Below are positions 10,146 through 22,274 of a stretch of 64,000 nt of DNA, piece by piece (the stretch's first letter is position 1; the number at the start of each line of letters is the position of its first letter). The stretch comes from Zygnema cylindricum (lineage: Eukaryota; Streptophyta; Zygnematophyceae; Zygnematales; Zygnemataceae): the NCBI GenBank assembly GCA_037447655.1, contig JBBHKE010001067.1, positions 53,899 to 117,898 on the forward strand. The letters are read 5' to 3'. The notes under the pieces were generated by a model that saw only the letters and a list, made by a program, of their open reading frames with translations, had not been told where the DNA came from and did not search any database. Both the position numbers and the translations under genes were made by a program.

Positions 10146-13100
10146 GAAACAGTCAAGCTAATCGGATGCCAAAAAAAAAAAACCCTATATGTTTATTATA
10201 ACCCAAATTATCTTTTTCTTTTTCCGGCAAGGGACATGTATGGTTAACAATACCTATCATAATAACTATGATAAACCACATACTTTTGAATACTGAGGAT
10301 TTGAGACCAATAACAATCTTGATCGTCATGTTAACAACAATTAGGGTGGTTCTTCTATTCAAACAATGAAGATTCCTAGACCACCAAAGCCCTAACAAAA
10401 ATAAAAAGATCGTGAACTCCCCACAAAAAAGAAAAAAATTAATACCTGGAAAAAACTGAAATACGTGTTGTTGATTTGATTAGCGGACTCCCTCTCCTTG
10501 TCCCTCTCCCTCTCCCGCAATTGGCATTAACACATCATATTGTGTGAATAACATTAAACAAAGATTGAATATTCTCTCTACCCCCTAAAACAAAACCAAA
10601 AAAAAAAATCATGTGCCTCCAAATAACCTAAACCGCCCATCGCTTTGACATTTGGTGCATTATTTGGGTCAACATTATAAGAAATAAACTGCACCGAATA
10701 TGTTTTGCCACGTGGCTCAATATGAACCACTAAACTAAATAGTGTTAATTAAAATTTCTTTATGATTTTGGGTGAAAAAAAATCTCACTCGAATGAATTC
10801 TAAGTGACTGTTTTAGCTATGGGCAGATGGTTTACCCTCAACTCAAGAGTTCCAATTTTTTAACCATTTACAAAGTTCCAAAAAAATTGAAATATGTGTT
10901 GTTAATTTAACAAGTGATTTACTCTAATAGCTTTAAATTTCTACACCCATATATCGTCATTAGCTTCACAGACACTATATCCGTGTCCCTAAATTTTACC
11001 CCTCAAACCTAAAATACTATCAAACGCTTATTGTTGAAATGGTTCAAAACAAGCCACGTCACTCGAAACTGAATAATTACTAATACCAATACACTAAAAA
11101 CAATAATTTAAAATCCATGCTAATAATCCATTCACTCTAATCACGATACACGGTGTAGCATACCTTCAACAGTTCAACTCAATACTTTCAATTTTTTGAA
11201 CAATTCACAAGTTCCAAAAAACTGAAATATAATTCAGTTGTTAATTTGACTAAAACATTACCAGCTAATTCGACACCAGCACATCATACAGTGTGGACAA
11301 CAGTAAACATTGACATTAATTTTCAATATCCTATTGCTATCTTCCCTCACGCCTAAAACAAAACAAACAAAAAACAAAAAAAACAAAAAAAAAACTGCGA
11401 ATCCAAATAACCTGTAGCTTACCTTCAACTCAACACTTCCATTTTTCGAACAATTTACAATTTGCAATCGATCGCCACATGTTTTTGAATTAAGGAAAGA
11501 AAAAGAATAATTAAAACAATCATTTTTTAGACTACTTCCTTTGTTTTGTCCCGATTCCAGTTTCATTTTTTTCTTGTTAACTGATCTAGAATTTACAGAG
11601 AAACAGTTTTGCTGTGAGATTGGTCTCGTAATTCTGTCAGAAAAAACAGCCATTACTATTAATATTAAAAATATTGTTATTATTAATATTGAATATTACC
11701 TTTTCCTAACTTTAATTTTATCACATTATGTCATAAGTATCTGATTCCAGCTCGCACTAAAAAAGGTTTATGGAATTAAATCAAGGAAACAAAGAGCCTA
11801 CAAATATCTTGTTCAGCTATATAAATTAACAAATGTGAGGAAAAATCCACCAATTCTAAAAAAAAAACGTTTTTTCTCTGCTGCATATGAAAAAGAGAGA
11901 AAGAAAGGGCCGCAATGCAAATAAAAATGTAAAAGTGGCAACCAAAAAGTAATAATATATAAAGCTAATGAAGTGATAATGAAAGCAATTCAGCTTTACT
12001 TATATTGTTTTACTTGGAGAAGAAATTTACGAAAAAAATGGAGGAGAAATTAGCAACGGTGAAGTCGTCGAAGAAGAATAAGAAAATAATTTTAACAAGA
12101 CAGCAGCAGAAGGACAAGACCGAAAGTCAATCTACGAACCGACAATTGTAGTACCAAACGTCAAACTTCCAAAGTAGGACGTTAATAATACATTTCCGTA
12201 CTACCGGCACAATGTAACGTTTTGAAACCGGTCGTGTAACTTCCGCAGTACACCCTTAACGATACATTTTGCCGTACCGCCAACAAAATGTATCGTTCGG
12301 AAACCGCAAAAAGTGCCGTCGATGCTAGATCACGTCACGCCAAACTGTTGAGAAACAAATGTCGGCCCTATAACGTACAGTATCGTACTTTTCACTTTGG
12401 CTTGAAGTTTGGATTCCCAAACGCAACTGTCGGAGCGACTAGTGCTATCGCGTCACAACATGCCACGTTATTTCTCAAAATCCATACAGTACAGTACCGT
12501 GCAGAACCATAATTACAGTGAAAGCGTCACGTAAAATGTTTGTACATAAGTGGTACAGTACTATCGCATTACACATGGTACAGTACAAAAACGAAAGGCC
12601 CTTACGCAACCAAAGGGCAAAGCACCGGGTCGCCCGCGACTATTATTTAAATGCGTAATAGAATGCGTGATGTATTATGTTTATAATTTGGAAAAGTCGG
12701 GCGACCATGCTTCAAATCATTAATCATAGTTTGAACCATAGTTGTTCAAAGCGTTTAGTGCGAACGATTCAATCACGACGAATTATAAGTAACGAATGCA
12801 TTAAACCTTTTGAACAAATCGATAAAAATCGTTAATGAATTTTCATCCCTACAGTTTCGTACATGTAAAACAAAAAAAAAACTACATATAGCGCAGTTTG
12901 TAAGTTTTACGTTAAACGAGCGCTAAATAATTCCGAGTATTTAAATATGTATCACTCTAAATATGTGTATAAAATCTCTTCATGGATTGGTAACGGAAAA
13001 TTTATAATTAGATGAATAAGAAATGTTGTAGAGCCAGGTTCAATACGCGGCTAACGCATAAATTTTGTCAAAGTCCGTCTGTCTGATACTAGTATCAGAC

Positions 13101-13680
13101 AAATATTATCTAAAAACGGCCATGGCCGCCTTCCCTCTCTATCTTTTCAATAATCCATGGTAGCTTCTTTAAAAAAAAACTGAAGAAGACGCACATACAG
13201 TTTTCAAACTTACCGCGCGAAAAAAGTGTGACGTTTCAACGTCTATTTTCGAAAATGTCTGTACATTTTCGATGAAATGACGTACATACTTCGTGAATTT
13301 TCTCTTCAGTTCAATGGACAGAAAGAACCAATAAATGCGACGTATGTTTTCCTCAAGTTGCATACATTTTCGTAAAAAAACGTACATTTTACGGGGAAAT
13401 ACTGTACCTTTTCTCGTAAATTGCCCGTTCAGTTTACCGGACAAAAAGTACATCGCGTTTTTTTGCAATGTATTCAAAATTCCCGAATTATTCGTTTCAA
13501 TCGTAAAAAAATGAAAAAAAACGTATGATTATAACAACAGTGGTTTGAACCTATGGTTCAACCATCGCGTATTTGGGGCATAAACTCATAAAATATTGTT
13601 TTATACTATAAGACCAGCCGACGCATCTTTACGTCGACATCAACTTATGTTGCGTCAAAAAATCTGACATTCGTTGATTC
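10146..13680. other. Intergenic DNA, no gene recognised
   Basis: AT-rich, no convincing coding region. Decayed direct repeats occupy 10430-11480. The part 12100-12650 is rich in GTAC and CGTAC words. The short open frames here have no recognisable domain. Confidence 0.6.
10430..11480 (+). repeat. Decayed direct repeats
   Basis: A block with CAACTC...TTCCAATTTTT...AAGTTCCAAAAAA-CTGAAATA(T)GTGTTGTTAATTTGA recurs near 10437, 10829-10912, 11162-11260 and, in part, 11417-11473. A downstream block (ACATCAT...GTGTG..AACA, then CCAAATAACCT) follows the copies at 10437 and 11215. Diverged, origin unknown. Confidence 0.6.
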
Positions 13681-13683
13681 TAA

Positions 13684-14353
13684 GGGTGGACTTCCATTAG
13701 GCGTCTTAGAAAAATTTGTTGAGGGGGCGTGCCTTCCATTAGGTCGCGACATTAAACCACTTTTTATTTGCGTGGCTCATTCTAGTTGGTAACACGTAGG
13801 TTAATATTAGATGCTTAAAATCTTGAAAGAATCTTAGGATGCAAAGTCTGAACGCAATATCTGTACAAGCGGAGGTAATATCTGTATCGTCAGAAATTAA
13901 TGACTCGTGCATAGGGCATTAAATATACTACCCAAAATTTCAAAACGCAACGATAAAAAGGCGGCGGCAAACTTTGTTGGTGGGAGCGTGACGGGATAAT
14001 ATCGGCAGATTCGCAGCCACCCTGGCGGAAGGCACATGGCCCTTGCGACGTGTACGCACATACGTGCACGCTCATCGTGGATTTTTTCTCCCTTTATCCA
14101 CGCGGCCTGTTTTTACACGTTTTGTATTCGAGAACTGTCCTCCCTGTGCATGGTATTAACAAACTGTAGGGATGGTGACGTGGCGTCACGAATAAAAAGT
14201 ATAATTGAGTCCGACGGTTATAATTTCTGCCTATAACCCTGGACAATTTTCTATAATGTTGTTTTCGTTGGAAAAAAATATGTGTACGAACCTGTACAAA
14301 ACGCTACGGCTTTCAGTAAAAAACCCCACTTTTTCGCTTATGGAAGTCCACCC
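13684..14353 (+). mobile_element. Harbinger-type non-autonomous DNA element, copy A
   Basis: 670 bases with inverted ends GGGTGGACTTCCATTAG / complementary AAGTCCACCC, flanked by TAA on both sides (13681-13683, 14354-14356). A 3-base TAA duplication with G-rich ends fits PIF/Harbinger. No transposase is encoded. A copy in opposite orientation is at 54515-55198. Confidence 0.82.
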
Positions 14354-14447
14354 TAACATAGAATAAACGCCAAAAACTATGTACGCCTTAGCCAAATTAA
14401 CACGATACGTGGCTTCAACTTTGTTGACTTTAACAAAGTTGATACTA

Positions 14448-15004
14448 CACCGTGAATCGTAATTAGCGTTTATAAATTATTAGTGGTAATAATAACAAGT
14501 CTCATTAATGCTAATTTTAGTTTTGCAACATTAAAACAAAAAAAAAAATATAATTGATCCATAACGTTGATTTAGGTACACCGGATATGCCGTAATTATA
14601 TATGAAATAAAATAGGTAAAAGAACAAAATTTGACAATCCGTACAACGTCGTGTCGTTTTACTGCAATTAATCCATTATAATTTGGGTTTCCGGGTTAAT
14701 AATTAATACCTTGTACACTAAATTAGGTACGAGTACATTATAATCACAATTTTGTATGAAACCGACATAAGTTAATAACATTTTTCGTACGATTTGTCGT
14801 AATGAAGTACATAGCTGTACGAACAAGCACCTTTTGTACACCACACTATTTAGGAAATTCGAACATCATAATTGTTAAGGCTAATTTAGAAGAACCTTAA
14901 TTAACGTCAATGAAAATTAGTGATGTTAATTCTATTTCCCGTTTCAAGGTCAAAACTTGGGGGCGGCGATATAGCGTACATAACGCTGATAACGATTCAC
15001 GGTG
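14448..15004 (+). mobile_element. CACCG-family inverted-repeat element, copy 1
   Basis: Left end CACCGTGAATCGTAATTAGCG, right end the near-complement ending CGATTCACGGTG; TA on each side. Non-coding, 557 bases. The superfamily is uncertain: a TA duplication suggests a Tc1/mariner-like transposase. Confidence 0.75.
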
Positions 15005-15343
15005 TACAATGGTAAAAATTAACCCAAATTTGAGTTGTGCATAAATTACAGCTATTTTTGCTTTTTAGCGAAAGGCTTTGAACCCAAATTAGAGTTTCAC
15101 GGTGTAGTCCTTCATGACATAGTTTTAAAGTAGGTGAAAGCCGCCCATACAATATGCCTATTGTACGTAAATTTTACAATACCACCTTAAGACCCATATT
15201 GTATTGGCTGCAAAATGAAATAAAATAGTAACAGGGTTGAGTTGCACATCGATCGACGGATAATTAAATGTCATGTCTAAATTTTGAAAAACATTTGAAC
15301 AAAAAAATATTATTTTGTGAGTCTTGAGGTACTTTTTATTTAA

Positions 15344-15512
15344 GCCGTCAGATTTGGACGATCGGACAATCACTGATCAAAGTAGCGATCTAAGAAGATT
15401 ACATGGAAATCCCATAACACACCGTACGATAAAACTATCGTCAGATTCGAACGATCGGACGGTCGCTGATCAAAGTAGCGGTCTAAGAAGATCACATGGA
15501 AAGCCTGTAACA
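15344..15512 (+). repeat. Two-copy tandem repeat of ~87 bases
   Basis: The unit has CGTCAGATT(T/C)G, ACGATCGGAC, CTGATCAAAGTAGCG and CTAAGAAGAT-ACATGGAAA, once from 15344 and again from 15432, with a few substitutions. The surrounding 15005-15905 is otherwise unassigned; a lone CACGGTGTAG end is at 15100. Confidence 0.8.
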
Positions 15513-15907
15513 CAACTTACGCTAATGGCGGCCTATTTAAGGCCTACGAAAAAATGCCTACTTTTGAACTATGCTTTAGGATTTTGGTATTTTACCTTTG
15601 ATGGTCATCAATTCAGTTCCGTTACAATTGTACTTTGATAGTCTTCAGTTACGCTAATTATGGAGGAGTTTAGAATAGTGTACTCTTTGAATGCTCTACT
15701 GCTCGTTTCTCGTACAGAAATACACAACGGTGTCGACGTGGAAAGTGAGCGCGTCGACACGGGAAAGCGCACTCAGACTGGATGCATAGTGATAAAGTGA
15801 TACAAAATAATAAGGGATGTGCGCGAACCTGTTCTCACGTGTTCAATTGTCGGCTATGTGAACACAGGATATAGCGGCTACACCATGGGAACTCGCAGAT
15901 AAGTTAC

Positions 15908-17332
15908 ACCGCGAATCGTAATTAGAGTAAATTACTCTAATTCGGTCGCTCGAAATTTCGACTCTATCACATCAAATAAAGTAAATGATTCTAATTTTGT
16001 CAGTATACTATTTAAGGTAAGGTTTAATTAGCGTTTTTAATTATAATATATGTTCGTTTTAAATAGTTTGGAGTACGAACGACGTCCATCCGTGCAAAAT
16101 TGTACTTTTATAATAAAAAAGTACAAATAATGATTTAGTACAGGCGATTATCATGTAACTGCGTTTTAACAAACCGCGTAGTGCAAACGTCATAGTGACT
16201 ATAAACTATACGTTTTGTGAGATTATGTACGAATACCTTATTTACAGTAGAGGATATTAACTTGCCAAATTAGAGTACACCGCATAAATTAGAGTAAATT
16301 CTAGTGTTGTGTATCGGTAAAAAATTTATCACGATAACACCGATACTGATAGTTATCGGTTATCGAACGGTCAGAGGTTCCGATATATTGGTCTGGGACC
16401 AACAAATTCCATATCGGCGATAACTTAAAAATATATAGTATGCATACAATATTACTTTATAACATACTGTATTATATTACTTATTTTATATAGCGTGGCA
16501 TGCCACGAATACGAATCTGTTCCGTCTCTGTTTAGCTGCGATTTATTACGAAGAGAGCAACACATACAAGTTGGCCGGTTAACTCAACAAGAATTTTACG
16601 TCGACTTACAGAATTGTATCGACAAACTGGTGAACATGGAACGGTAAAAGTACAACGGACGCAAGAAAACATATGCACGCCGCGGGAATCGAACTGACAA
16701 CTTGGAATGAGAAAATACGAGCGGACGGCCAGCGTGAGTGTCGGCATCCCGGATTGGCTCTTTTGGCAACTTATGCCAAAATGCCAACAGATTGACACGT
16801 GGCTGGTCCCAAGTGGATCCCAAGGAAGAATGGGACAAAGCCATGGCGTCGGATGTGAAAGGGACATCGTTTTTACTGGATCCGTACCAAAACCGTACAA
16901 TTTTCATGGCGGTTACTGTACACTTTGTGTACTTTTTGTGCGATCTGATTGGTACACCTCAGTAGATAGGGGTTGTTAGAAGGGCGCGTCCTGGGAATAA
17001 CACGTACAGTTGAGTGTACTAGCCGTACATCTGTACGGTCCGTACATTTATCGCCGATAGTTATCGATATCGGTGTTATCGCTGATAAAACCGATAAATA
17101 TTGGGCATTTATCGGCGATAATACCGATAGTGATATATCGTACCAATATATCAATTATCGGGTACTCGAAAAATAGGTACATATCGGTTATCGGCAAATC
17201 CTTACCGATACACAACACTAGTAAATTCCTTTCTGAAACAATTCTTTCACATAAATTAGAGTAAATTACTCTGATATTTATTTCTCTTTTTTTACTCTAT
17301 TTTTTTCATTACTCTAATTACGATGCGCGGCT
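15908..17332 (+). mobile_element. CACCG-family element, copy 2, interrupted by a hAT element
   Basis: Left end CACCGCGAATCGTAATTAGAG; right end ...CTCTAATTACGATGCGCGG, slightly decayed. A 919-base hAT element with an 8-base target duplication sits inside at 16302-17220. AGAGTAAATTACTCT short repeats occur at both ends. Confidence 0.65.
16302..17220 (+). mobile_element. Non-autonomous hAT element, copy A
   Basis: 919 bases with terminal repeats TAGTGTTGTGTATCGGTAA / complement. GTAAATTC is duplicated exactly on both sides (16294-16301 and 17221-17228), an 8-base target duplication typical of hAT. Subterminal regions are crowded with ATCGGT/ACCGAT/CGATAA words. No transposase is encoded. A copy in opposite orientation is at 36768-37659. 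Confidence 0.92.
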
Positions 17333-19640
17333 TACTGTTATGTTATGGTAACTTCACCGTGAATCGCTACTAGTGTTGATATCACTATATTGCGCCTCTA
17401 AGCTACGACCCTAAACCTAGAACAGAATCGATAGTAATAAAAAAAAAATTACGCTTGTATAGGTACAAGTTAATTAATGTCAGCAGCACTATAAAACAAG
17501 GTATCTAAATAGTGTAATGTACGGAATGCACCACTCCGTTCGTTAACTGCTACAATACAGTACAGGGGTGGTTTTGGACAGAAGTACATCAAAATTGTCA
17601 GTTACCGGGATCTCCACGCAGAAGTGAGTGACGTCAACACGGGAAAGCGCACTCCGATTTGATTCGTTGAATTAAAGACGGGGGACATATGAACCTGTTC
17701 CCAGTCACTGACCATGGGAGGCTACAGTGCACTGTTGGAATTAGTGTGCTGTGTGTCAGCGCTACGTTGGTTAGGTTCAGGACCATGAACTTAAAATAGC
17801 GTTTATAATACTTTTTTTTTCCTTACACTAATAATTTATTTACACTATCGTTTTACGGTTAGTGTAAATGTTTTGTTGCTCCAGGTCATTGGATCTCAAT
17901 AGCGTAATAAAGTACTAACATTATTTTTTCCTACATCATTAATTTATCGACTCTAATATTTATTCACAATGGACTGTAGTGCAACTAAACCGCACTTTCT
18001 GAACCATTGATTTCAAAGATTGTACGTACTAGTCGACCGCAAAAAAAATGATGGATTTATGGGGAGCAAGTCCCAAGAACAAGCTCGTCAGAGGCGCTAA
18101 AAACAAAAAAGTTGTCTTCGAAGCAAAGAAAAACATTGGCATGGAACAGCCCTCTAAGTATTCTACTGTAGTTTCCACGCATTTTCTGCGGTTGTTGTTT
18201 CTATTCTCGACTCGGCCTGTTGTGATTGGCTACAATTTTTGCAAGGTCGTTGCAGGAGCTAATCCGAGCAATAACTCTTGCGTTGAAATTACCGGACGGC
18301 GGTTTTGACAACGGAGCTACCCGCCAGAAAATGTCAGAAATTGCTATTGCTGATTTATTGTGACGTGTCTTTGGCTCATCTGCTGTCTGCCGTCCTGCAT
18401 GGTCCGTACAGACCTCCTGTCATTCTGTAAGAATCAGTTTTACGTGTCAGTAGCCGAGCGTGTGTTGAGGAGAGTCGTATTTTGCAGAATATCCTGCCCT
18501 TCGATTCGAAATTTTTTTAATTGCAACAGGTCGTTGGTGCTTAGCTGTGCTGTCATATGTTTCCTGACATATTTTGTCGGGAGAGAATGTGGCTGAGAAT
18601 CTTGGATTCTGCCAAGGTCAAAGGCAATGCATTTTATTTGTCAGAATTTTTGTACGGCGATGGAGGTCACCGTCCCTGTTTTCAACCGAAGACGTGAAAT
18701 GTACGGCTAGTTTTCCTTTGTTTGTTTCGTTTCGTTCTGGAATTCTGGAGATGTTCAGTTGGGCTCCATTGAACTAAAATCTCTGACCCAGTAAAACAGA
18801 GAGCTGCAAAGGCGCAATGATTGTGATTCGCGAGAAAAATCAGGCGGGACCGACATTTTGCAAAGGCGCGCAATTTAGGAAAAAAATAAAATCCAGAAAA
18901 CACTAAAATTGCCCGTAAATACAAAATCTTTGTTTCCGTAAACAAGGAAAATGATTCGCCAAAGTTTGGGAATTGACCCTGAAAAAAAATGAATGCAGGC
19001 GTACAAAAATTAATTACGCATATCTTTGTTCTTCCCGGATCATTTTTGCTTTTTGTCAGTAGCGACGCGTGGCGAATTATGCTCGGCCAGAGGTTTGACC
19101 GAATGGTTCAGTCAATCGGGTCATTTTTAAAATCGGGAGTTTCTGACCACGCACAGATTGGCCCAATGGAGAGAATTGACGTCACGTCCTTTCCTAGTCT
19201 TGCAGGCGCATACCGCATACTGATCGAAAAAAACAAAAGAAGCGGAAAGCAGAAGCATCTAGAACACGACAAACATGATCGTACAAACTGATATACTTTA
19301 CGTGTAAATGTACAGAGTGGTACATTAAAAAGTCAAGACATATTTTGTTTACGACTCTGAAAAGTGTCGACGAATGATTTGCTTGTGATCACACGAGTGT
19401 ATCTGTCCAGTCTCTTTGAAAAAAAAAACACGGCAGCCAAGTAAAGCCCCTTCTCCTGACAAGATGCAAACGTGAGGCGGGCAATAAGGCTCCACGTCGC
19501 TGCCATTAATTGTTTCTTTATTTTGGATTTTTTGCGATATCAAGTTATCACACCAAAATGTCAATAGTATACTTTGATTGGGTACCCGGTACAATAATCG
19601 AATATTGAAGGTGATACTTACTATATATCTAGAATCGCTA
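17333..19640. other. Intergenic DNA, no gene recognised
   Basis: Contains a lone CACCG-type end at 17355-17375 and a moderately GC-rich stretch 18050-19300 with short open frames (for example 18048-18308 plus, 18989-19291 plus). None shows a recognisable domain, and I do not call them genes. Confidence 0.5.
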
Positions 19641-20179
19641 CACCGCGCATCGTTATTAGTGTCAAGGTCACTAATTTGGGTTCTTAAAATTTTGATTTTT
19701 TTCCAAAAATAGTATACGTGATTTTATTTTTTCCTTGACGTTAATTGAGGTTTCGTACAAATTAGCATACAGAACGAAAGTACATTAATATGTAAATAGT
19801 GTGGTGTACGGTCGATGTCAGACCGTACATAAATGTACCTTTTTAGTTGAAAATTTTACAAAAAATGAATTAAATCGGACGCGTTCGCATAGGAACGTGC
19901 GCTAAAAAACCAGGATTGGTCTGACATGTAAATAAGTCTGACATGTACGGATATATAAATTTCACAAAGGTGTACTATTTTTTATATTTCGTACGGGTAC
20001 ATATAATAATGTATATAATCGTACAGAAAATTTTCCATTTTTGCTGTTCCAAATTAGCGTTAACACTGAAATTAGAATAAACCTTTTTTTTTTTAATTTT
20101 CAAATTCTTAATTAGCGTCAATGACGGTATATTTACTTACACACTATTTAAACTTTGACACTAATAACGATGCGCGGTG
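19641..20179 (+). mobile_element. CACCG-family element, copy 3
   Basis: 539 bases, ends CACCGCGCATCGTTATTAGTG and exact complement, TA on both sides. It is similar along its length to the element at 21755-22274 in reverse orientation. An internal hairpin with arms GTACGGTC / GACCGTAC is at 19806-19828. Confidence 0.85.
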
Positions 20180-20649
20180 TAGTTTTATATTTTTCATTAC
20201 TCTATACGACACCGCCAATCGTTATTAGCGTTGTGTACGCTAATTCCGTCCCGCTTTTTTTTTTTATTATTCTCCATTAGTGTAGTTCATTCTATTTTTT
20301 CCTTTATTCTATTTAGGGTTATTTTCAGTACGTTATATCTTAAATAGAGTGAGGTACGGTCAGTGTCAGACCGTACTTAAATGTACGTTTTTAAGTTTAA
20401 AAGTACAATAAATTAGTTTTAGTAACCGCGGACGCATGAGAATATGCGTTCTAAAAAGGAAAAAAACCTAGGTCATAAAAAATCTCGTTCGCACTATTAT
20501 TTTTGGGAAAACTATGGACTCTCAGCGATGAGATAATCTCGTCGCTAGAATAGCGATGACCAGCGACGAAATGTTGTCTACTTTAATGAGACGTTACAGA
20601 ATTCAAACGCGTCAGACGAAGAGAAACATAATACGAAAAGAATTCCGTG

Positions 20650-21340
20650 CGTACTAAAATGAAACATTCTGTTACGACCTACGGACGGAAATCACCGCGG
20701 ATTATATGGACAGATTCGATTGTCGGCGTACAAACTCCTTATTTGTGTTGGAGAAAGTCGGTGTAAGATAGATCATCAGGTACAATCAAAGAAGTACCGA
20801 TCAGCATGAATTACTTAGGACAAATCAGGATTATTTGCAGCATGAAATTGTACTTAGGATTAAGTGCACTAGGTAGTGGAACCGACAGTACGATAGTGCG
20901 CCTACAGTGATCTTATTGGCAGATAGATAGTCAGATAGTCTTGTTTGTATAAAGTAGGAATTAGACATTTGATTGAATTAACTTGTACAAGTTCACTAAG
21001 GAAAGTGACATTTAAGACTGTTTTTGTAAGTGTGTCACTTTGTGACTGATCAGAGTTTGTGCTTGAAACTCTGTCAGTATATTGTTAAGTGTGAGCTCTA
21101 AGTGAGCTACGTTGTAAGCCTAAGTGGCTTTTTTGTAGTGTTAAGTGTAAGCTGGTCAAAGTGGCCATTTGTGTGGTTTTTCTGGGTTGCCTTTATGCTG
21201 AATTAAATGGGTGACTCTGCAGCTTCTGGTAGTATTAATGTTGCTGCAGAGCAACACGCACATATTCGTCCGACTGCCGCGTTTCGAACATGTGAATGTA
21301 CGATTTATGTACGATTTGTCAGATTGTGTACGGAGACCTA
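20650..21340 (+). mobile_element. Possible retroelement fragment: LTR end and gag start
   Basis: Starts TGTTACGACC, carries short AAGTGTGAGCT-like repeats (21085-21155), then an ATG at 21207 opening a Ser/Ala-rich frame (MGDSAASGSINVAAEQ) that resembles a Gag beginning. It stops abruptly at the CACCG-family element at 21346. No second LTR is present, so the assignment is weak. Confidence 0.3.
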
Positions 21341-21345
21341 TACTA

Positions 21346-21555
21346 CACCGTGAATCGGTATTGGCGTAATGGACGCTATTTAAGGTACCTTTTTTTTTAT
21401 TCTCAAATAGAATTATCCACACTATTTAAAAAAACCCTAATTCTTAATTAGAATTAACGATTTCGTTGAAAATTTCCAAATTCTCAATTAGCGTAAATGA
21501 CGGTAATTGTTCCTACACGCTAAAGAAACCTTTACGCGAATAACGATTCACGGTG
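21346..21555 (+). mobile_element. CACCG-family element, copy 5 (210 bases)
   Basis: Ends CACCGTGAATCG...CGATTCACGGTG with TA on both sides. A short internally deleted form. Confidence 0.75.
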
Positions 21556-21754
21556 TAGTGGAAGCATGTTTGCGACCGACATTTGTTTTTTCAAAGATCC
21601 AAATACCCATAATCAAACAATTAGAATGTATGATTTTTTCCAAAATTTTCAAATTCTTAAATAGCGTACACCACGGTAATTATTTTTATACGCTAAAAAA
21701 CCTTACACGCTAATAACGATTGGCGGTGTACTTTATAAAGGCTTCAAATTACTA

Positions 21755-22274
21755 CACCGCGAATCGTTATTAGTGTCAAATTTTAAATAGTGTTGAAGAA
21801 AATTTACCGTAATTGATGTTAATTAAGAATTTGTTTTTTTTTTTTTTAAAGGTGTATTCTACTTTCGGCTATATGCTATTTTGGGAACAGCAAAAGTGGA
21901 ATATTCGCCGTACGATTATATACATTAATATGTGTATTCGTACAAAATATTAAAAATCGTTAAACATCCGTACATGTCAGACTAATTTACGTGTCAGAAT
22001 AATCCAGTTTTTTTAGCGCACGCTCCTATGCGTGCGGGTCTGATTTAATTCATTTAAAAAAAAATCACATGAAAAGGTACATTTATGTACGGTCTGACAT
22101 CGACCGTACACCAAACTATTTAGATCTTATGGTATTTTCGATCATTACGCTATTTTGTACGGTACCTTACTTATTGTAAAGGAAAAAATAAAATTATGTA
22201 TCTTATTTGAGGAAAAAAATCAAAATTTTAAGAACCCAAATTAGTGACTTTGACACTAAGAACGATTCGCGGTG
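21755..22274 (-). mobile_element. CACCG-family element, copy 6, inverted relative to copy 3
   Basis: 520 bases, ends CACCGCGAATCG(T)TATTAGTGTCAAA and complement, TA flanks. Its reverse complement follows copy 3 through a shared TTTGGGTTCTTAAAATTTTG segment and the hairpin (22087-22109). Confidence 0.85.

Larger units (their letters stand above)
20210..21728 (+). mobile_element. CACCG-family element, copy 4, with nested insertions
   Basis: The ends CACCGCCAATCGTTATTAGCG (20210) and its perfect complement (to 21728) pair best with each other. The left part continues as in copy 3 up to ~20480, including the hairpin at 20354-20376. The interior 20490-21340 is unrelated, and a small element of the same family (21346-21555) lies inside. 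The left flank has GA rather than TA; the right flank has TA. Confidence 0.6.

Noticed and set aside
18048-19291. Possible host exons in moderately GC-rich DNA
   Set aside because: Short frames without recognisable similarity or coherent splice phases.
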